A DNA stretch of 18,989 nucleotides from Clostridiales bacterium (GTDB lineage: Bacteria > Bacillota > Clostridia > Christensenellales > Christensenellaceae): NCBI GenBank assembly GCA_003510345.1, contig DOMW01000015.1, positions 1-18,989 of the forward strand, read 5' to 3'. Of this stretch, positions 1-7,070 are shown piece after piece. The position numbers were made by a program, and so were the translations under genes. The number at the start of each line of letters is the position of its first letter. The stretch's first letter is position 1. The notes under the pieces are model-generated. The model did not search any database, had not been told where the DNA came from, and saw only the letters and a list, made by a program, of their open reading frames with translations.

Positions 1-338
1 GAAATCGGCGTCATTACATATTTCTCTTTCTTGCTCTTTGTTAAAAATCCATTTCCGATGATCGCATACGCAAGGAACAGTGTGTAAATAATCAATATTA
101 CCCTCATGAACGTCATATTAAAAATCATCGCCATATTCCCTGTCACTTGCATGAATGACAAGCCCACAATAATAAATATGCCTGCATACAAGCCGCTGAT
201 AACCCTCATGTTGGGTGGCAATACCTTGTGTTTTCCTCCGAGTACATATTCGCCCAATGGCGCGCCAAAAATCAATGAAAGCTGAAGCAATGCCATTCCA
301 AACGCCAGGCATATGTTAACCCATGTTATTATGATCAA
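1..338 (-). CDS. Small conserved multi-pass membrane protein (C-terminus beyond window)
   Basis: An open frame of 112 codons runs from a TTG start off the left edge without a stop. The TTG was chosen because a strong ribosome site, GGGAGGA, lies 5 nt upstream at 350-344; the first in-frame ATG (296) lacks one. The protein has about three hydrophobic stretches (residues 3-24, 46-64 and 78-97). A conserved-looking GAPLGEY motif followed by GGKHKVLP lies after the first segment, and a basic KSKKEKYVMTP stretch after the third. This resembles a family of roughly 130-residue uncharacterised membrane proteins of Firmicutes (recalled from memory, not searched). No function can be assigned. It is divergent from the MarR gene and has its own promoter. 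Confidence 0.75.
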   Translation of the reverse strand, partial: MIIITWVNICLAFGMALLQLSLIFGAPLGEYVLGGKHKVLPPNMRVISGLYAGIFIIVGLSFMQVTGNMAMIFNMTFMRVILIIYTLFLAYAIIGNGFLTKSKKEKYVMTPI

Positions 339-460
339 CTTAATCCTCCCTCTACTTCTGTCCGGGCGAAATCAGGCCCAGATCCAACCATCTTTTCTGA
401 ACGCCTGCATATTGTTCACGTTGATTATTACTATTTTCATTTACCGACACTTCCTGCGTT

Positions 461-489
461 ATTATACATCCGTCTAACAATTAATTCAA
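461..489 (-). promoter_or_regulatory. Promoter of the left-edge membrane protein gene
   Basis: On the minus strand a perfect -10 box TATAAT (466-461) lies 17 nt downstream of a TTGAAT -35 box (489-484). Transcription would start near 454, giving a leader of about 115 nt before the TTG start. The leader contains a possible 22-codon reading frame (440-372). Confidence 0.6.
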
Positions 490-523
490 TATGTATCCTG
501 GAATTTTTTAGAATAAATATACT

Positions 524-538
524 GCAACCTTGGGTTGC
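524..538. promoter_or_regulatory. 15-bp palindrome GCAACC-TTG-GGTTGC, possible operator
   Basis: A perfect inverted repeat lies about 35 bp upstream of the -35 box of the minus-strand promoter. Its CAAC/GTTG half-sites are 9 nt apart, as in the first repeat in front of the XRE gene (5015-5029). Binding by that XRE protein is only an inference. Confidence 0.4.
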
Positions 539-539
539 G

Positions 540-742
540 CTCTCACCCTTCTACATCACCGGTGGCACATACAGATTCAAAAATACAAACACGGATAAAT
601 TGCAAATATCAACCATAAAATGCGACAGGACGCACCACCGCAGGCTGTTCGTCTTGACGCGCGTAATGCTCCACACCACGCCCATCAGCAAAAGCGATGC
701 CCACGTCATCAGGCTTCGATTCGGCCATATACCACAATACTA
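540..742. other. Intergenic stretch with no recognised gene
   Basis: Together with the promoters described on either side this forms the 476-bp gap between the left-edge gene and the MarR gene. A 62-codon frame at 620-808 has no ribosome site, a composition unlike a real protein, and runs across the MarR promoter, so it is not called. I see no RNA structure or repeat here. Confidence 0.5.
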
Positions 743-771
743 TTGACATTCAGCATGATGAAGCGCATAAT
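743..771 (+). promoter_or_regulatory. Promoter of the MarR-SDR operon
   Basis: A consensus -35 box TTGACA (743-748) is followed after 17 nt by CATAAT (766-771), a five-of-six match to the -10 consensus. It is placed correctly for the MarR gene and is followed at once by the overlapping inverted repeats. Confidence 0.7.
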
Positions 772-778
772 ATATTTA

Positions 779-800
779 TACGATATTCGTACATTACGAA
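779..800. promoter_or_regulatory. Overlapping inverted repeats, probable MarR operator
   Basis: Two inverted repeats share a half-site: TACGA-TAT-TCGTA (779-791) and TTCGTA-CAT-TACGAA (786-800). They lie just downstream of the -10 box and upstream of the MarR ribosome site, a classical position for autorepression. Assignment to the MarR protein is inferred from position. Confidence 0.6.
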
Positions 801-814
801 AGGTGTGATTTATT

Positions 815-1264
815 ATGGGCGAATTTGAAACGAATTACGCGGTGGCAAGCATGTGGTTGGCTATTTTTATGAAAAGTTCTACCGCTGATGATGTGGAACG
901 CTTCGGTGAATTGTCGGAGTTTACACCTGTTGAAATCAACTTGCTTTCTATGGTGGGAAGCAGAAAAGACATGCTGCTCCGCGAGTTTTTGGAGATTGTT
1001 AAAATCCCCAAAAGCACATTGACAAGCATTGTGAACCGGCTGGAGAAAAGAGACTATCTGAAACGGGTGATCAATCCGCGCGATAAACGTTCCTTTGGGC
1101 TGGAGCTGACAGAACGAGGGGAGCGGTTTTTTACTCTGTACAAAACTTATCAGGGCGAGATGGGTTCAAAAATACTGGGCGGGCTTGATAAAGAAGAACA
1201 ACAGCAGTTGCTTCATTTGTTGAAAAAAATAACGGCTCATGTGATGCCGGGTGGAGGAAACTAG
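815..1264 (+). CDS. MarR-family transcriptional regulator
   Basis: This 149-residue protein has the length and layout of MarR regulators. An N-terminal helical dimerisation part is followed by a winged helix-turn-helix at about residues 48-115. The recognition region is seen as IPKSTLTSIVNRLEKRDYL, and the wing carries the typical NPRDKRSFGLELTERG pattern. MarR proteins usually repress their own operon and are released by small phenolic or xenobiotic ligands. The start ATG has a GAAAGGTG ribosome site upstream. The following SDR gene begins 1 nt after the stop codon and its ribosome site lies inside this gene's end, so the two form an operon. The ligand is unknown. Confidence 0.9.
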   Translation: MGEFETNYAVASMWLAIFMKSSTADDVERFGELSEFTPVEINLLSMVGSRKDMLLREFLEIVKIPKSTLTSIVNRLEKRDYLKRVINPRDKRSFGLELTERGERFFTLYKTYQGEMGSKILGGLDKEEQQQLLHLLKKITAHVMPGGGN

Positions 1265-1265
1265 A

Positions 1266-2463
1266 ATGTTCATTGAAAAATCCAATATACCAACCGATGC
1301 GCTGTCCGGCAAAGTGATACTCATTACTGGCGCGGGGGGGAGGTATCGGCTTCGAGGCCGCCCGCGCGTTGACTTACCTTGGCGCAGAAGTGGTGATTGC
1401 CGAGATAGACAAGGTGAAGGGCGAACAGGCGCAAAACGTGATCAATCGTGCGTTACACACAGAACGCGTATCGTTTGTACACACAGATATTGCGGACGAC
1501 CAACAGGTACAGGCATTGTACGAGCACATCAAAGAAAAATACTCCGCGCTGGATGTGATCATCCACAACGCCACCGTCACACCGATGGGCGCGGTGGATG
1601 CCGTTTCGGTCATAGATTGGGATAGGAGCTATGCGGTCAACCTGAGAGCGCCCGTCTTGCTGACGCAGAAATTTCTTCCGTGGATGAAGGAAAAAAACAG
1701 CGGAACAATCGTATTTGTACCGTCGTCGGGCGCGGCCCCGTATATGGGCGCGTATGAAGTGTTTAAGACCGCCCAGGTGGAACTATGCAACACGCTTGCG
1801 GCGGAGTTGGAAGAAACCGATATCATCACATACGCCATCGGGCCGGGTTTGGTGAAAACGGAAACGGCGCAAACGGCTCTCGAAACGGTAGCGCCCCTCA
1901 TGGGTATGACGCTTGCTGCATTCTATGAGATGAACGGAAAGCACATCATCAGCGCGGAAGAAGCGGGCGCGGGCTTCGCTGTATCAGTGGTCAATGCCGA
2001 AAAGTATAATGGACAGGAAATCGGTTCAATACAAGCGTTGATGGACGCGGGAATGTTTGAAGGGCAAGATCGTTCGGCTGCCCCCGGCGCTGATTCGCAC
2101 GACATTTCATTTCTTGCGCCGCATATCCAAAATGTAGCCGACGTTTTCAACGAGCAGTATAACGGCTGGCTTACGCGGAATCTGTTTGAACGGCAATGGG
2201 TATTGCGCGATTTCAAAAAAACGGTCGGCATGGCGGCGGATAATTTCCATATGCGAATACAGAGCATGGCGGAGTTAGCACAAAACAAGCGATTTTACGG
2301 GCTTGCGGAATACAAGCCGTGGCTGGGCAAGCTCAAAGAATACTATGCGCATCAATACAAGCTGTTGCAAGGGTATGAGAAGAATCCGGAAGCCTTGAAA
2401 AAGAACTCGCAAGTAATTTTGGGCTGGATGGAAGAATTGCAGACAGTCATTGACGGTATATAG
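1266..2463 (+). pseudogene. Short-chain dehydrogenase/reductase, frameshifted at a G7 run
   Basis: From the ATG at 1266 (ribosome site GGTGGAGG) the frame reads MFIEKSNIPTDALSGKVILI then TGAGG, the start of a Rossmann nucleotide-binding motif. It then goes out of frame at a run of seven G (1334-1340). One G fewer would continue as GIGFEAARALTYLGAEVVIA and give a single protein of 398 residues. The rest carries SDR marks: the HNA strand-4 motif (equivalent of NNAG), SSG catalytic serine region, and Y-E-V-F-K (YxxxK) catalytic pair. About 130 extra residues follow the SDR core and have no domain I recognise. SDRs are NAD(P)-dependent oxidoreductases; the substrate is unknown. The break may be real decay, slippage-based switching, or a sequencing error in the homopolymer. 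Confidence 0.85.
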
Positions 2464-2540
2464 GAGAATGGGTTAAGGGGCGTGTACATATATATGGAAA
2501 AATAAATTAACATTTTCTGCCGGCAAGTTCACTATAGGCC

Positions 2541-2555
2541 CTCACATCATGTGAG
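2541..2555. promoter_or_regulatory. Perfect palindrome CTCACAT-C-ATGTGAG
   Basis: Seven-base arms with a single-base centre lie between the SDR gene and the TetR promoter. A one-base loop is too tight for an RNA hairpin with full arms, and a T-rich tract follows only about 20 nt later. A protein-binding site is therefore more likely than a terminator. The binding factor is unknown. Confidence 0.4.
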
Positions 2556-2590
2556 AACCAACCTGTTATTCCTATTATTTTTTTGTAAAT

Positions 2591-2627
2591 TTGACCGCTA
2601 GTCAATGACTGCTTTTTATGCTATACT
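2591..2627 (+). promoter_or_regulatory. TetR-ProRS promoter with TTGAC-N5-GTCAA operator
   Basis: A perfect inverted repeat TTGAC-CGCTA-GTCAA covers 2591-2605. An extended -10 box TGCTATACT ends at 2627, so the palindrome covers the -35 region. Two further copies of the same palindrome flank the promoter of the alpha/beta hydrolase near 7071-7121. Palindromes of this form are typical TetR-family operators in Firmicutes. The site suggests autorepression. Confidence 0.7.
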
Positions 2628-2669
2628 GCCTATAAGATAATACCATGACGGCTCACAGGCGGTATTTGG

Positions 2670-3263
2670 ATGGATAAGAAACAACTCATACTGGACACAC
2701 TCAGGGAATTGTTCAAAGAGGGCAAGGCAGGCACAGCATCGGTCAGCGATATCGCAAAAAAAGCGGGTATAGCCAAAGGCCTGATATACTACTATTTCCG
2801 CTCCAAGGAAGAGATTATGGACGCCCTTGTGCTACGGGAATACGAGGATATCATTGTTGCCTGTAATAAGATAATTGAACAAAGCGGCGGCGATGCGATA
2901 GACAAGCTTGCGCTGCTGGTGAAAAGCTATCGCGGCTCGTATGTGGATCCATCACTGGACGAATATCTGCATATGCCGCAGAACGCGGCGATACATCAAA
3001 AGTCGTTAGCACAGATATTATCTTCACTGTCGAAAGTCGTTACCCGTATCGTCGAGCAGGGCATCGCGGAGGGAACGTTTACATGCAGCTACCCCGGCGG
3101 GTATGCCGAGATCATCATGTCGGTATTGACATTTTTGCTGGATCCCGGCATATTCCCGTGGAATAAGGAGGAATACCTCGTTCGGCTAAAGGCGCTGGCC
3201 GATATGTCCGAGAAATGGCTGGGCGCGCCGGAGGGAAGCTTTGGATTTTTATATGGAGGGTAA
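2670..3263 (+). CDS. TetR/AcrR-family transcriptional regulator
   Basis: This 197-residue protein is a normal-length TetR regulator. The N-terminal helix-turn-helix (about residues 5-50) shows SVSDIAKKAGIAKGLIYYYF followed by RSKEEIMDALV, the family signature. The C-terminal part (residues 55-197) is the variable, helical ligand-binding and dimer domain, so the inducer cannot be read from sequence. The ribosome site is weak (AGGCGG). The palindrome in its promoter implies autoregulation. The gene is followed after 3 bp by a prolyl-tRNA synthetase whose ribosome site (GGAGGG) lies inside this coding end, so both are on one transcript. The same palindrome at the hydrolase promoter suggests a wider local regulon. 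Confidence 0.92.
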   Translation: MDKKQLILDTLRELFKEGKAGTASVSDIAKKAGIAKGLIYYYFRSKEEIMDALVLREYEDIIVACNKIIEQSGGDAIDKLALLVKSYRGSYVDPSLDEYLHMPQNAAIHQKSLAQILSSLSKVVTRIVEQGIAEGTFTCSYPGGYAEIIMSVLTFLLDPGIFPWNKEEYLVRLKALADMSEKWLGAPEGSFGFLYGG

Positions 3264-3266
3264 CTT

Positions 3267-4976
3267 ATGAAATTAGACAAATTGGTCAGTGAACGGTTTA
3301 AGGAGCGTCCGTCCGATTGCGTAATGGACAGCCACGCGCTGATGGTGCGTGGCGGATATATCAAGCCTGTCGCGAACGGCATATTTTCATCGTTTACGGT
3401 GCAGCGGCGCATCGCCGCGAAGATCGAGCGGATCATACGCGAAGAAATGGACGCGATTGACGGGCAAGAGGTCGTGTTCCCGGTGGTTATGCCCGCGTCA
3501 TTGTGGGAGCAATCCGGGCGGTATCAGGCCATCGGCGGCGAGCTTGCGCGTTTCTCTGACCGCAACGGTACGCCAATGGTACTAGGCATGACGCACGAGG
3601 AAGCCGCCGTGCATCTTGTGCGGGAGTACGGAAACAGCTACGCCAAATATCCGTTCATGATATACCAGATTCAAACAAAATTCCGGGACGAGGCCCGTCC
3701 GCGGGCGGGGCTTATCAGAGTGCGTGAATTCACGATGAAGGACGCGTATTCGTTCCATACCTCGCAAGAGGATTTAGAGGCGTATTACGAAAAATGCTAT
3801 CAGGCCTATGTCAATATTTTTGCCCGCGCCGGCATCCCCGAAGTGATATCGGTCATGTCGGATTCGGGCATGATGGGCGGCAGCACGGCGCATGAGTTTA
3901 TGCTGCTTACGCCCGCCGGTGAGGACTCCATTGCCATATGTACGCATTGCGGTTACCGCGCCAATCAAGAGGCAGCCCCCAGCATAATCACCAACGCGCC
4001 GGATGAAAATGACGCGCCGGCAGAACTTACGCATACGCCGGGAATGCAGACCATAGAAGACGTTTGCAGCTTCCTGGGCAGCCCCGTCGAAAGATCCTGC
4101 AAGGCGGTCGTGTACCAAAAGAACGCCGATGACGCGTATGTTGCCGTGTTCATTCGCGGCGATCTGGACGTCAACGAAACGAAGCTGACCAATCTGCTGG
4201 GCGAGGCGGTGCATCCCGCCGTCATAACCGAAGATTCCGGGCTAAACGCGGGATACATCGGCCCATACGGGCTGGCCGGGGATTTCACCGTATTATACGA
4301 TTCGTCACTTACGGGCTTGCGCAATTTCTGCTGCGGCGCAAATAAGGAAGAATACCATTACACAGGCGTCAGTATGGCGCGTGATATCGGTGATGTCATA
4401 TGCAACGACCTTGCCAAGATCAGAGAGGGCGGCGTTTGCCCTGCGTGTGGGCAACCGGCCATCACGATCAAACGTGGTATTGAGGTCGGCAATATATTTC
4501 AATTGGGTACGAAATATACAAAGGCGATGAACATGCAGTTTTTGGATGGCGATGGCGTATTGCACCACCCCCTCATGGGGTGTTACGGCATCGGTGTGGG
4601 GCGGCTGGCCGCGTCGGTATGCGAAGCGCGGCATGATGAGTACGGTCCCATTTGGCCTATGGCTATCGCGCCGTGGCAAGTGCATCTGTGCTGTGTGCGC
4701 GCGGACGTGCCGGAGGTCAAACAAGCTGCTGACGCCCTGTATGAAGAGCTAAAGGATCAAAACATCGAAGTGATCTACGACAACCGTCAAGTGAGCGCCG
4801 GGGTTATATTCTCGGACGCGGATTTACTGGGCGTACCACTGCGTGTGACCGTCAGCCCGCGCAATATGAAAGAAAACGTCTGCGAGATAACCTCGCGCGA
4901 TAAGGCACTGAATCGTAGAGTGCCGCTTGCCGAAGCCGGCGGCCGGATTCAGGATTTGATTCGGGAGTTACGCTAA
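3267..4976 (+). CDS. proS: Proline--tRNA ligase (ProRS), TetR-linked, probably a second copy
   Basis: This class II aminoacyl-tRNA synthetase charges tRNA-Pro with proline in the cytoplasm. Its 569 residues match bacterial ProRS with the insertion domain. Motif 2 is seen at about 138-164 (FRDEARPRAGLIRVREF) and motif 3 at about 438-448 (GCYGIGVGRL). The INS editing-type domain lies at roughly 225-400, with CxxC pairs at 225/228 and 391/394. The C-terminal anticodon-binding domain follows from about 465. The loop usually read GPTHEE is GMTHEE here, as I recall for a ProRS subgroup that coexists with another ProRS in some clostridia. There is no room for a T-box leader, since it is the second gene of a TetR operon. 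This makes a conditional paralogue more likely than the only housekeeping enzyme. Confidence 0.93.
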   Translation: MKLDKLVSERFKERPSDCVMDSHALMVRGGYIKPVANGIFSSFTVQRRIAAKIERIIREEMDAIDGQEVVFPVVMPASLWEQSGRYQAIGGELARFSDRNGTPMVLGMTHEEAAVHLVREYGNSYAKYPFMIYQIQTKFRDEARPRAGLIRVREFTMKDAYSFHTSQEDLEAYYEKCYQAYVNIFARAGIPEVISVMSDSGMMGGSTAHEFMLLTPAGEDSIAICTHCGYRANQEAAPSIITNAPDENDAPAELTHTPGMQTIEDVCSFLGSPVERSCKAVVYQKNADDAYVAVFIRGDLDVNETKLTNLLGEAVHPAVITEDSGLNAGYIGPYGLAGDFTVLYDSSLTGLRNFCCGANKEEYHYTGVSMARDIGDVICNDLAKIREGGVCPACGQPAITIKRGIEVGNIFQLGTKYTKAMNMQFLDGDGVLHHPLMGCYGIGVGRLAASVCEARHDEYGPIWPMAIAPWQVHLCCVRADVPEVKQAADALYEELKDQNIEVIYDNRQVSAGVIFSDADLLGVPLRVTVSPRNMKENVCEITSRDKALNRRVPLAEAGGRIQDLIRELR

Positions 4977-5014
4977 TGAGAATTGTCTCCGTTAGGGGAA
5001 TACTGTTGGAAAAC

Positions 5015-5079
5015 GCAACCCTAAGTTGCTAAAACGCAAGCGCATGTTGGTGGAGCGCAACCGTGCATCGTTGTATATT
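5015..5079 (+). promoter_or_regulatory. Three 21-bp-spaced operator-like repeats and promoter of the XRE gene
   Basis: CGCAA cores occur at exactly 21-bp spacing, with the CAA at 5016, 5037 and 5058, each followed by GTTG. The first is a palindrome GCAAC-N5-GTTGC (5015-5029). The second has CAAG-N5-GTTG, and in the third the distance to GTTG is 3 nt longer. A -10-like TATATT (5074-5079) and a TAATAT (5087-5092) follow. The 21-bp period places repeats on the same face of the helix, which suggests cooperative binding, probably autoregulatory. Confidence 0.55.
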
Positions 5080-5115
5080 GATGGTGTAATATTTCGCAAA
5101 AAGGAGCGTTTCAGT

Positions 5116-5670
5116 ATGGCATTTTCAGAAAACCTAAGAACGGCAAGGAAAGATAAAAATCTATCGCAGGAGCAGTTGGCGGAATTACTCGGCGTATCAC
5201 GGCAGGCAATCTCAAAATGGGAGTTGGGCGAGGGCTATCCTGAAGTGGAGAAACTGGCGCAGCTTGCGCAAATACTCGGCGTTACCTTAGATTATTTACT
5301 GCTGGACAGGCAATCGGCCGAAACAGGCGGCGGCAACGCGAATAGTACCCCGCAAGCGGGCGGAAAGATAACCATTCGCTCTTCTGACGGAAGCAGGCTA
5401 TCCGCGTGTAATGAATTCTCCATCGTTAAGCTTGGCAGGCTTATGGGCAAGAGAAGCCCAAAGTGTTTACTTAGCGGCAAAGAGGGCGGCAACGGCATAT
5501 GGGGGGGCAACACGATATTGGGCTGGTATGCTTTATTGAAAGACGCGCAAAAGGAGCTGGGCGAGATACAGCAAGCCATTGCGCGCGGCGAGACTTTCTA
5601 TCAGCTTAAATACTTTGCCAATGTTAAGGGTTTCTTTAATCCTAAGATCGTGCCGAGAAGTGGCTTGTAA
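5116..5670 (+). CDS. XRE-family transcriptional regulator with C-terminal domain
   Basis: The 184-residue protein begins with a cro/CI-type helix-turn-helix at about residues 4-62, with SQEQLAELLGVSRQAISKWE as the recognition core. A Gly/Asn-rich linker follows, then a domain of about 100 residues (GKITIRSSDG, later GWYALLKDAQKELGEI). This layout recurs in small clostridial XRE regulators. The ATG at 5116 was chosen over an upstream in-frame start near 5026 because AAAAAGGAG precedes it at good spacing, and the upstream codons cover the operator repeats. No target other than itself is evident. Confidence 0.88.
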   Translation: MAFSENLRTARKDKNLSQEQLAELLGVSRQAISKWELGEGYPEVEKLAQLAQILGVTLDYLLLDRQSAETGGGNANSTPQAGGKITIRSSDGSRLSACNEFSIVKLGRLMGKRSPKCLLSGKEGGNGIWGGNTILGWYALLKDAQKELGEIQQAIARGETFYQLKYFANVKGFFNPKIVPRSGL

Positions 5671-5831
5671 TACCAATTCATATACCCGAAGTTCTCGCTT
5701 GGCGGATAATCTCTTTCATCGCTCATTTTAAGGTCATAGCTGACCTGGCCACCAATGCGACTTTGCTGCCCGCTTTCGGCATAAACTGTTGTGTATGCCT
5801 CCCCGATGCCGGAGGAAGCCCCTGTAATCAA
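5601..5831 (-). pseudogene. Remnant of a short-chain dehydrogenase N-terminus
   Basis: A TTG-started frame begins with ITGASSGIGEAY, the TGxxxGIG nucleotide-binding loop of an SDR. After about 23 codons (near 5763) the sequence no longer looks like an SDR and continues as an unrecognised tail (MSDERDYPPSENFGY and onward), stopping inside the 3' end of the convergent XRE gene. A strong ribosome site AGGAGGGG (5860-5853) lies directly after the alpha/beta hydrolase stop, but no canonical start remains at the right distance from it. I read this as the leftover of a second gene in the hydrolase operon after a large deletion. Confidence 0.6.
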
Positions 5832-5870
5832 TACAGTATTGTTTAAATTATTCCCCTCCTTGACCCTACC

Positions 5871-7043
5871 CTACTCCGCCCCGGTAACCCGAAGCAGTTC
5901 GCTCACAAACAATCCGCTCTCATTAATCCACGGGCTATGCCCGGAATGCTCGAACCACACCAACTCCTTCTCCGGCGCGTCCAGCAGATCGTAATACTCC
6001 TTGGCCAGCGAAACCGGCGCGTTTACATCATGCCGCCCTATGAAGAAGTATACCGGCACTTCCACCGCCGGGTAATCCTCCCGCAAGTCGATATCATACA
6101 ACTGGGGATAAACCGTGTTGAAGGTGGCCACAACCCCGCGCAAATAATTGATCTTATCCCACACACCGTACTCGCCGGAGAATAAATCGCGGAATGTATT
6201 GTAGCCGCCGTTCTGTATTGCGGGGTTTGCGTTCATATAGTCGCTCAGGTATTGCAGATACGCCGCGCTTTTCCAAGTGACATCTTTGCCGTAGTAAGGC
6301 GGCTTGCCATTGGCTTCAAGCGTGGCTATCGTCTTGCTGTCACCCCGGTCATTTGCTATCTGCATCGCTAACTCATAATCCATCAGCTCGGTATCAAGGA
6401 ACGAAACCATCTGCCCAGTGCCGATGAAAGCGTGGTACAACTCCGGCGCTCTGTCTATCATAAAGATCCCCAACGCGCTGCCCCAAGACTCCCCGACCAG
6501 ATATATCTTCTCCTGCCCAAATTCCTCACAGAGAATCTTGGTGAGGGCATAACCATCGTCGATATAATCATTCGGCGTAAGCGCACCGCCTGCCGCGCCA
6601 TAGGATTTACCGCTGCCAGGCTGATCCCAATTAATTACCACAAAATGTTCTTCCAGCGCGGCGAGGTCATGCCGCACCGCCGCCATCTGCGAACCTCCCG
6701 GCCCTCCCGCCAAGAATAAAAGCACAGGGTTATTACGGTTGTTCCCGCGAATGCTGATCCATTCCCTGCGCCCGTTCAGTTCCACACGCTTGAGTTCAGC
6801 TACCGCGTTGTCGCCGTCAATACCCGGTGTGGACGCGAACGCCTGCGTTAAAAACGCAAAGCCAACACATAGCGCACCTGCCGCCAGAAAGCAAATCACG
6901 CTTCGCTTCACCTTAACAAGTACCGGATGGCTCTCCGCTTTACGCGCCTTTCTGACCCAAAGCCTTATCGCGTTTACTATAAGCGCAATCAGAAAAACCA
7001 CTGCGGCTACCAGCAAAACCGCGAAGATAATAGTAGATAGCAT
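5871..7043 (-). CDS. Membrane-anchored alpha/beta hydrolase, prolyl-iminopeptidase-like (S33 type)
   Basis: The 390-residue protein has two N-terminal membrane segments (about residues 2-25 and 48-70), then an alpha/beta hydrolase domain predicted to face outward. The oxyanion-loop motif GGPGGS lies at about 113-118, the nucleophile elbow GESWGS puts Ser at 186, and GRHD (Asp 339) and HSGHSPW (His 369) complete the triad. GGPGG and GESWG are typical of the prolyl iminopeptidase/S33 group, but that group also has other substrates. The ATG at 7043 was chosen because GGTGAGG lies at 7059-7053; a GTG at 7058 would overlap that site. Two TetR-type palindromes flank its promoter. An SDR remnant follows 3'. 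Confidence 0.88.
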   Translation of the reverse strand: MLSTIIFAVLLVAAVVFLIALIVNAIRLWVRKARKAESHPVLVKVKRSVICFLAAGALCVGFAFLTQAFASTPGIDGDNAVAELKRVELNGRREWISIRGNNRNNPVLLFLAGGPGGSQMAAVRHDLAALEEHFVVINWDQPGSGKSYGAAGGALTPNDYIDDGYALTKILCEEFGQEKIYLVGESWGSALGIFMIDRAPELYHAFIGTGQMVSFLDTELMDYELAMQIANDRGDSKTIATLEANGKPPYYGKDVTWKSAAYLQYLSDYMNANPAIQNGGYNTFRDLFSGEYGVWDKINYLRGVVATFNTVYPQLYDIDLREDYPAVEVPVYFFIGRHDVNAPVSLAKEYYDLLDAPEKELVWFEHSGHSPWINESGLFVSELLRVTGAE

Positions 7044-7070
7044 AATAATCGACCTCACCCATGCAAATTA

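Noticed and set aside
118..312. 64-codon minus-strand frame at the left edge
   Set aside because: It overlaps in another frame the membrane-protein frame that has a ribosome site, membrane segments and an open end at the window edge.
1..338. Apparent frameshift in the left-edge gene near position 115
   Set aside because: A first reading lost one T in the run at 120-124. Recounting codon by codon showed a single intact frame.
620..808. 62-codon plus-strand frame before the MarR gene
   Set aside because: It has no ribosome site, its residues look random, and it covers the MarR promoter and operator.
2464..2669. T-box leader for the prolyl-tRNA synthetase
   Set aside because: The gap lies before the TetR gene, is short, and I see no T-box consensus or terminator/antiterminator pair in it.
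5026..5115. Upstream extension of the XRE regulator
   Set aside because: The extra codons cover the 21-bp repeats and promoter, and the ATG at 5116 has a strong ribosome site right before the domain start.
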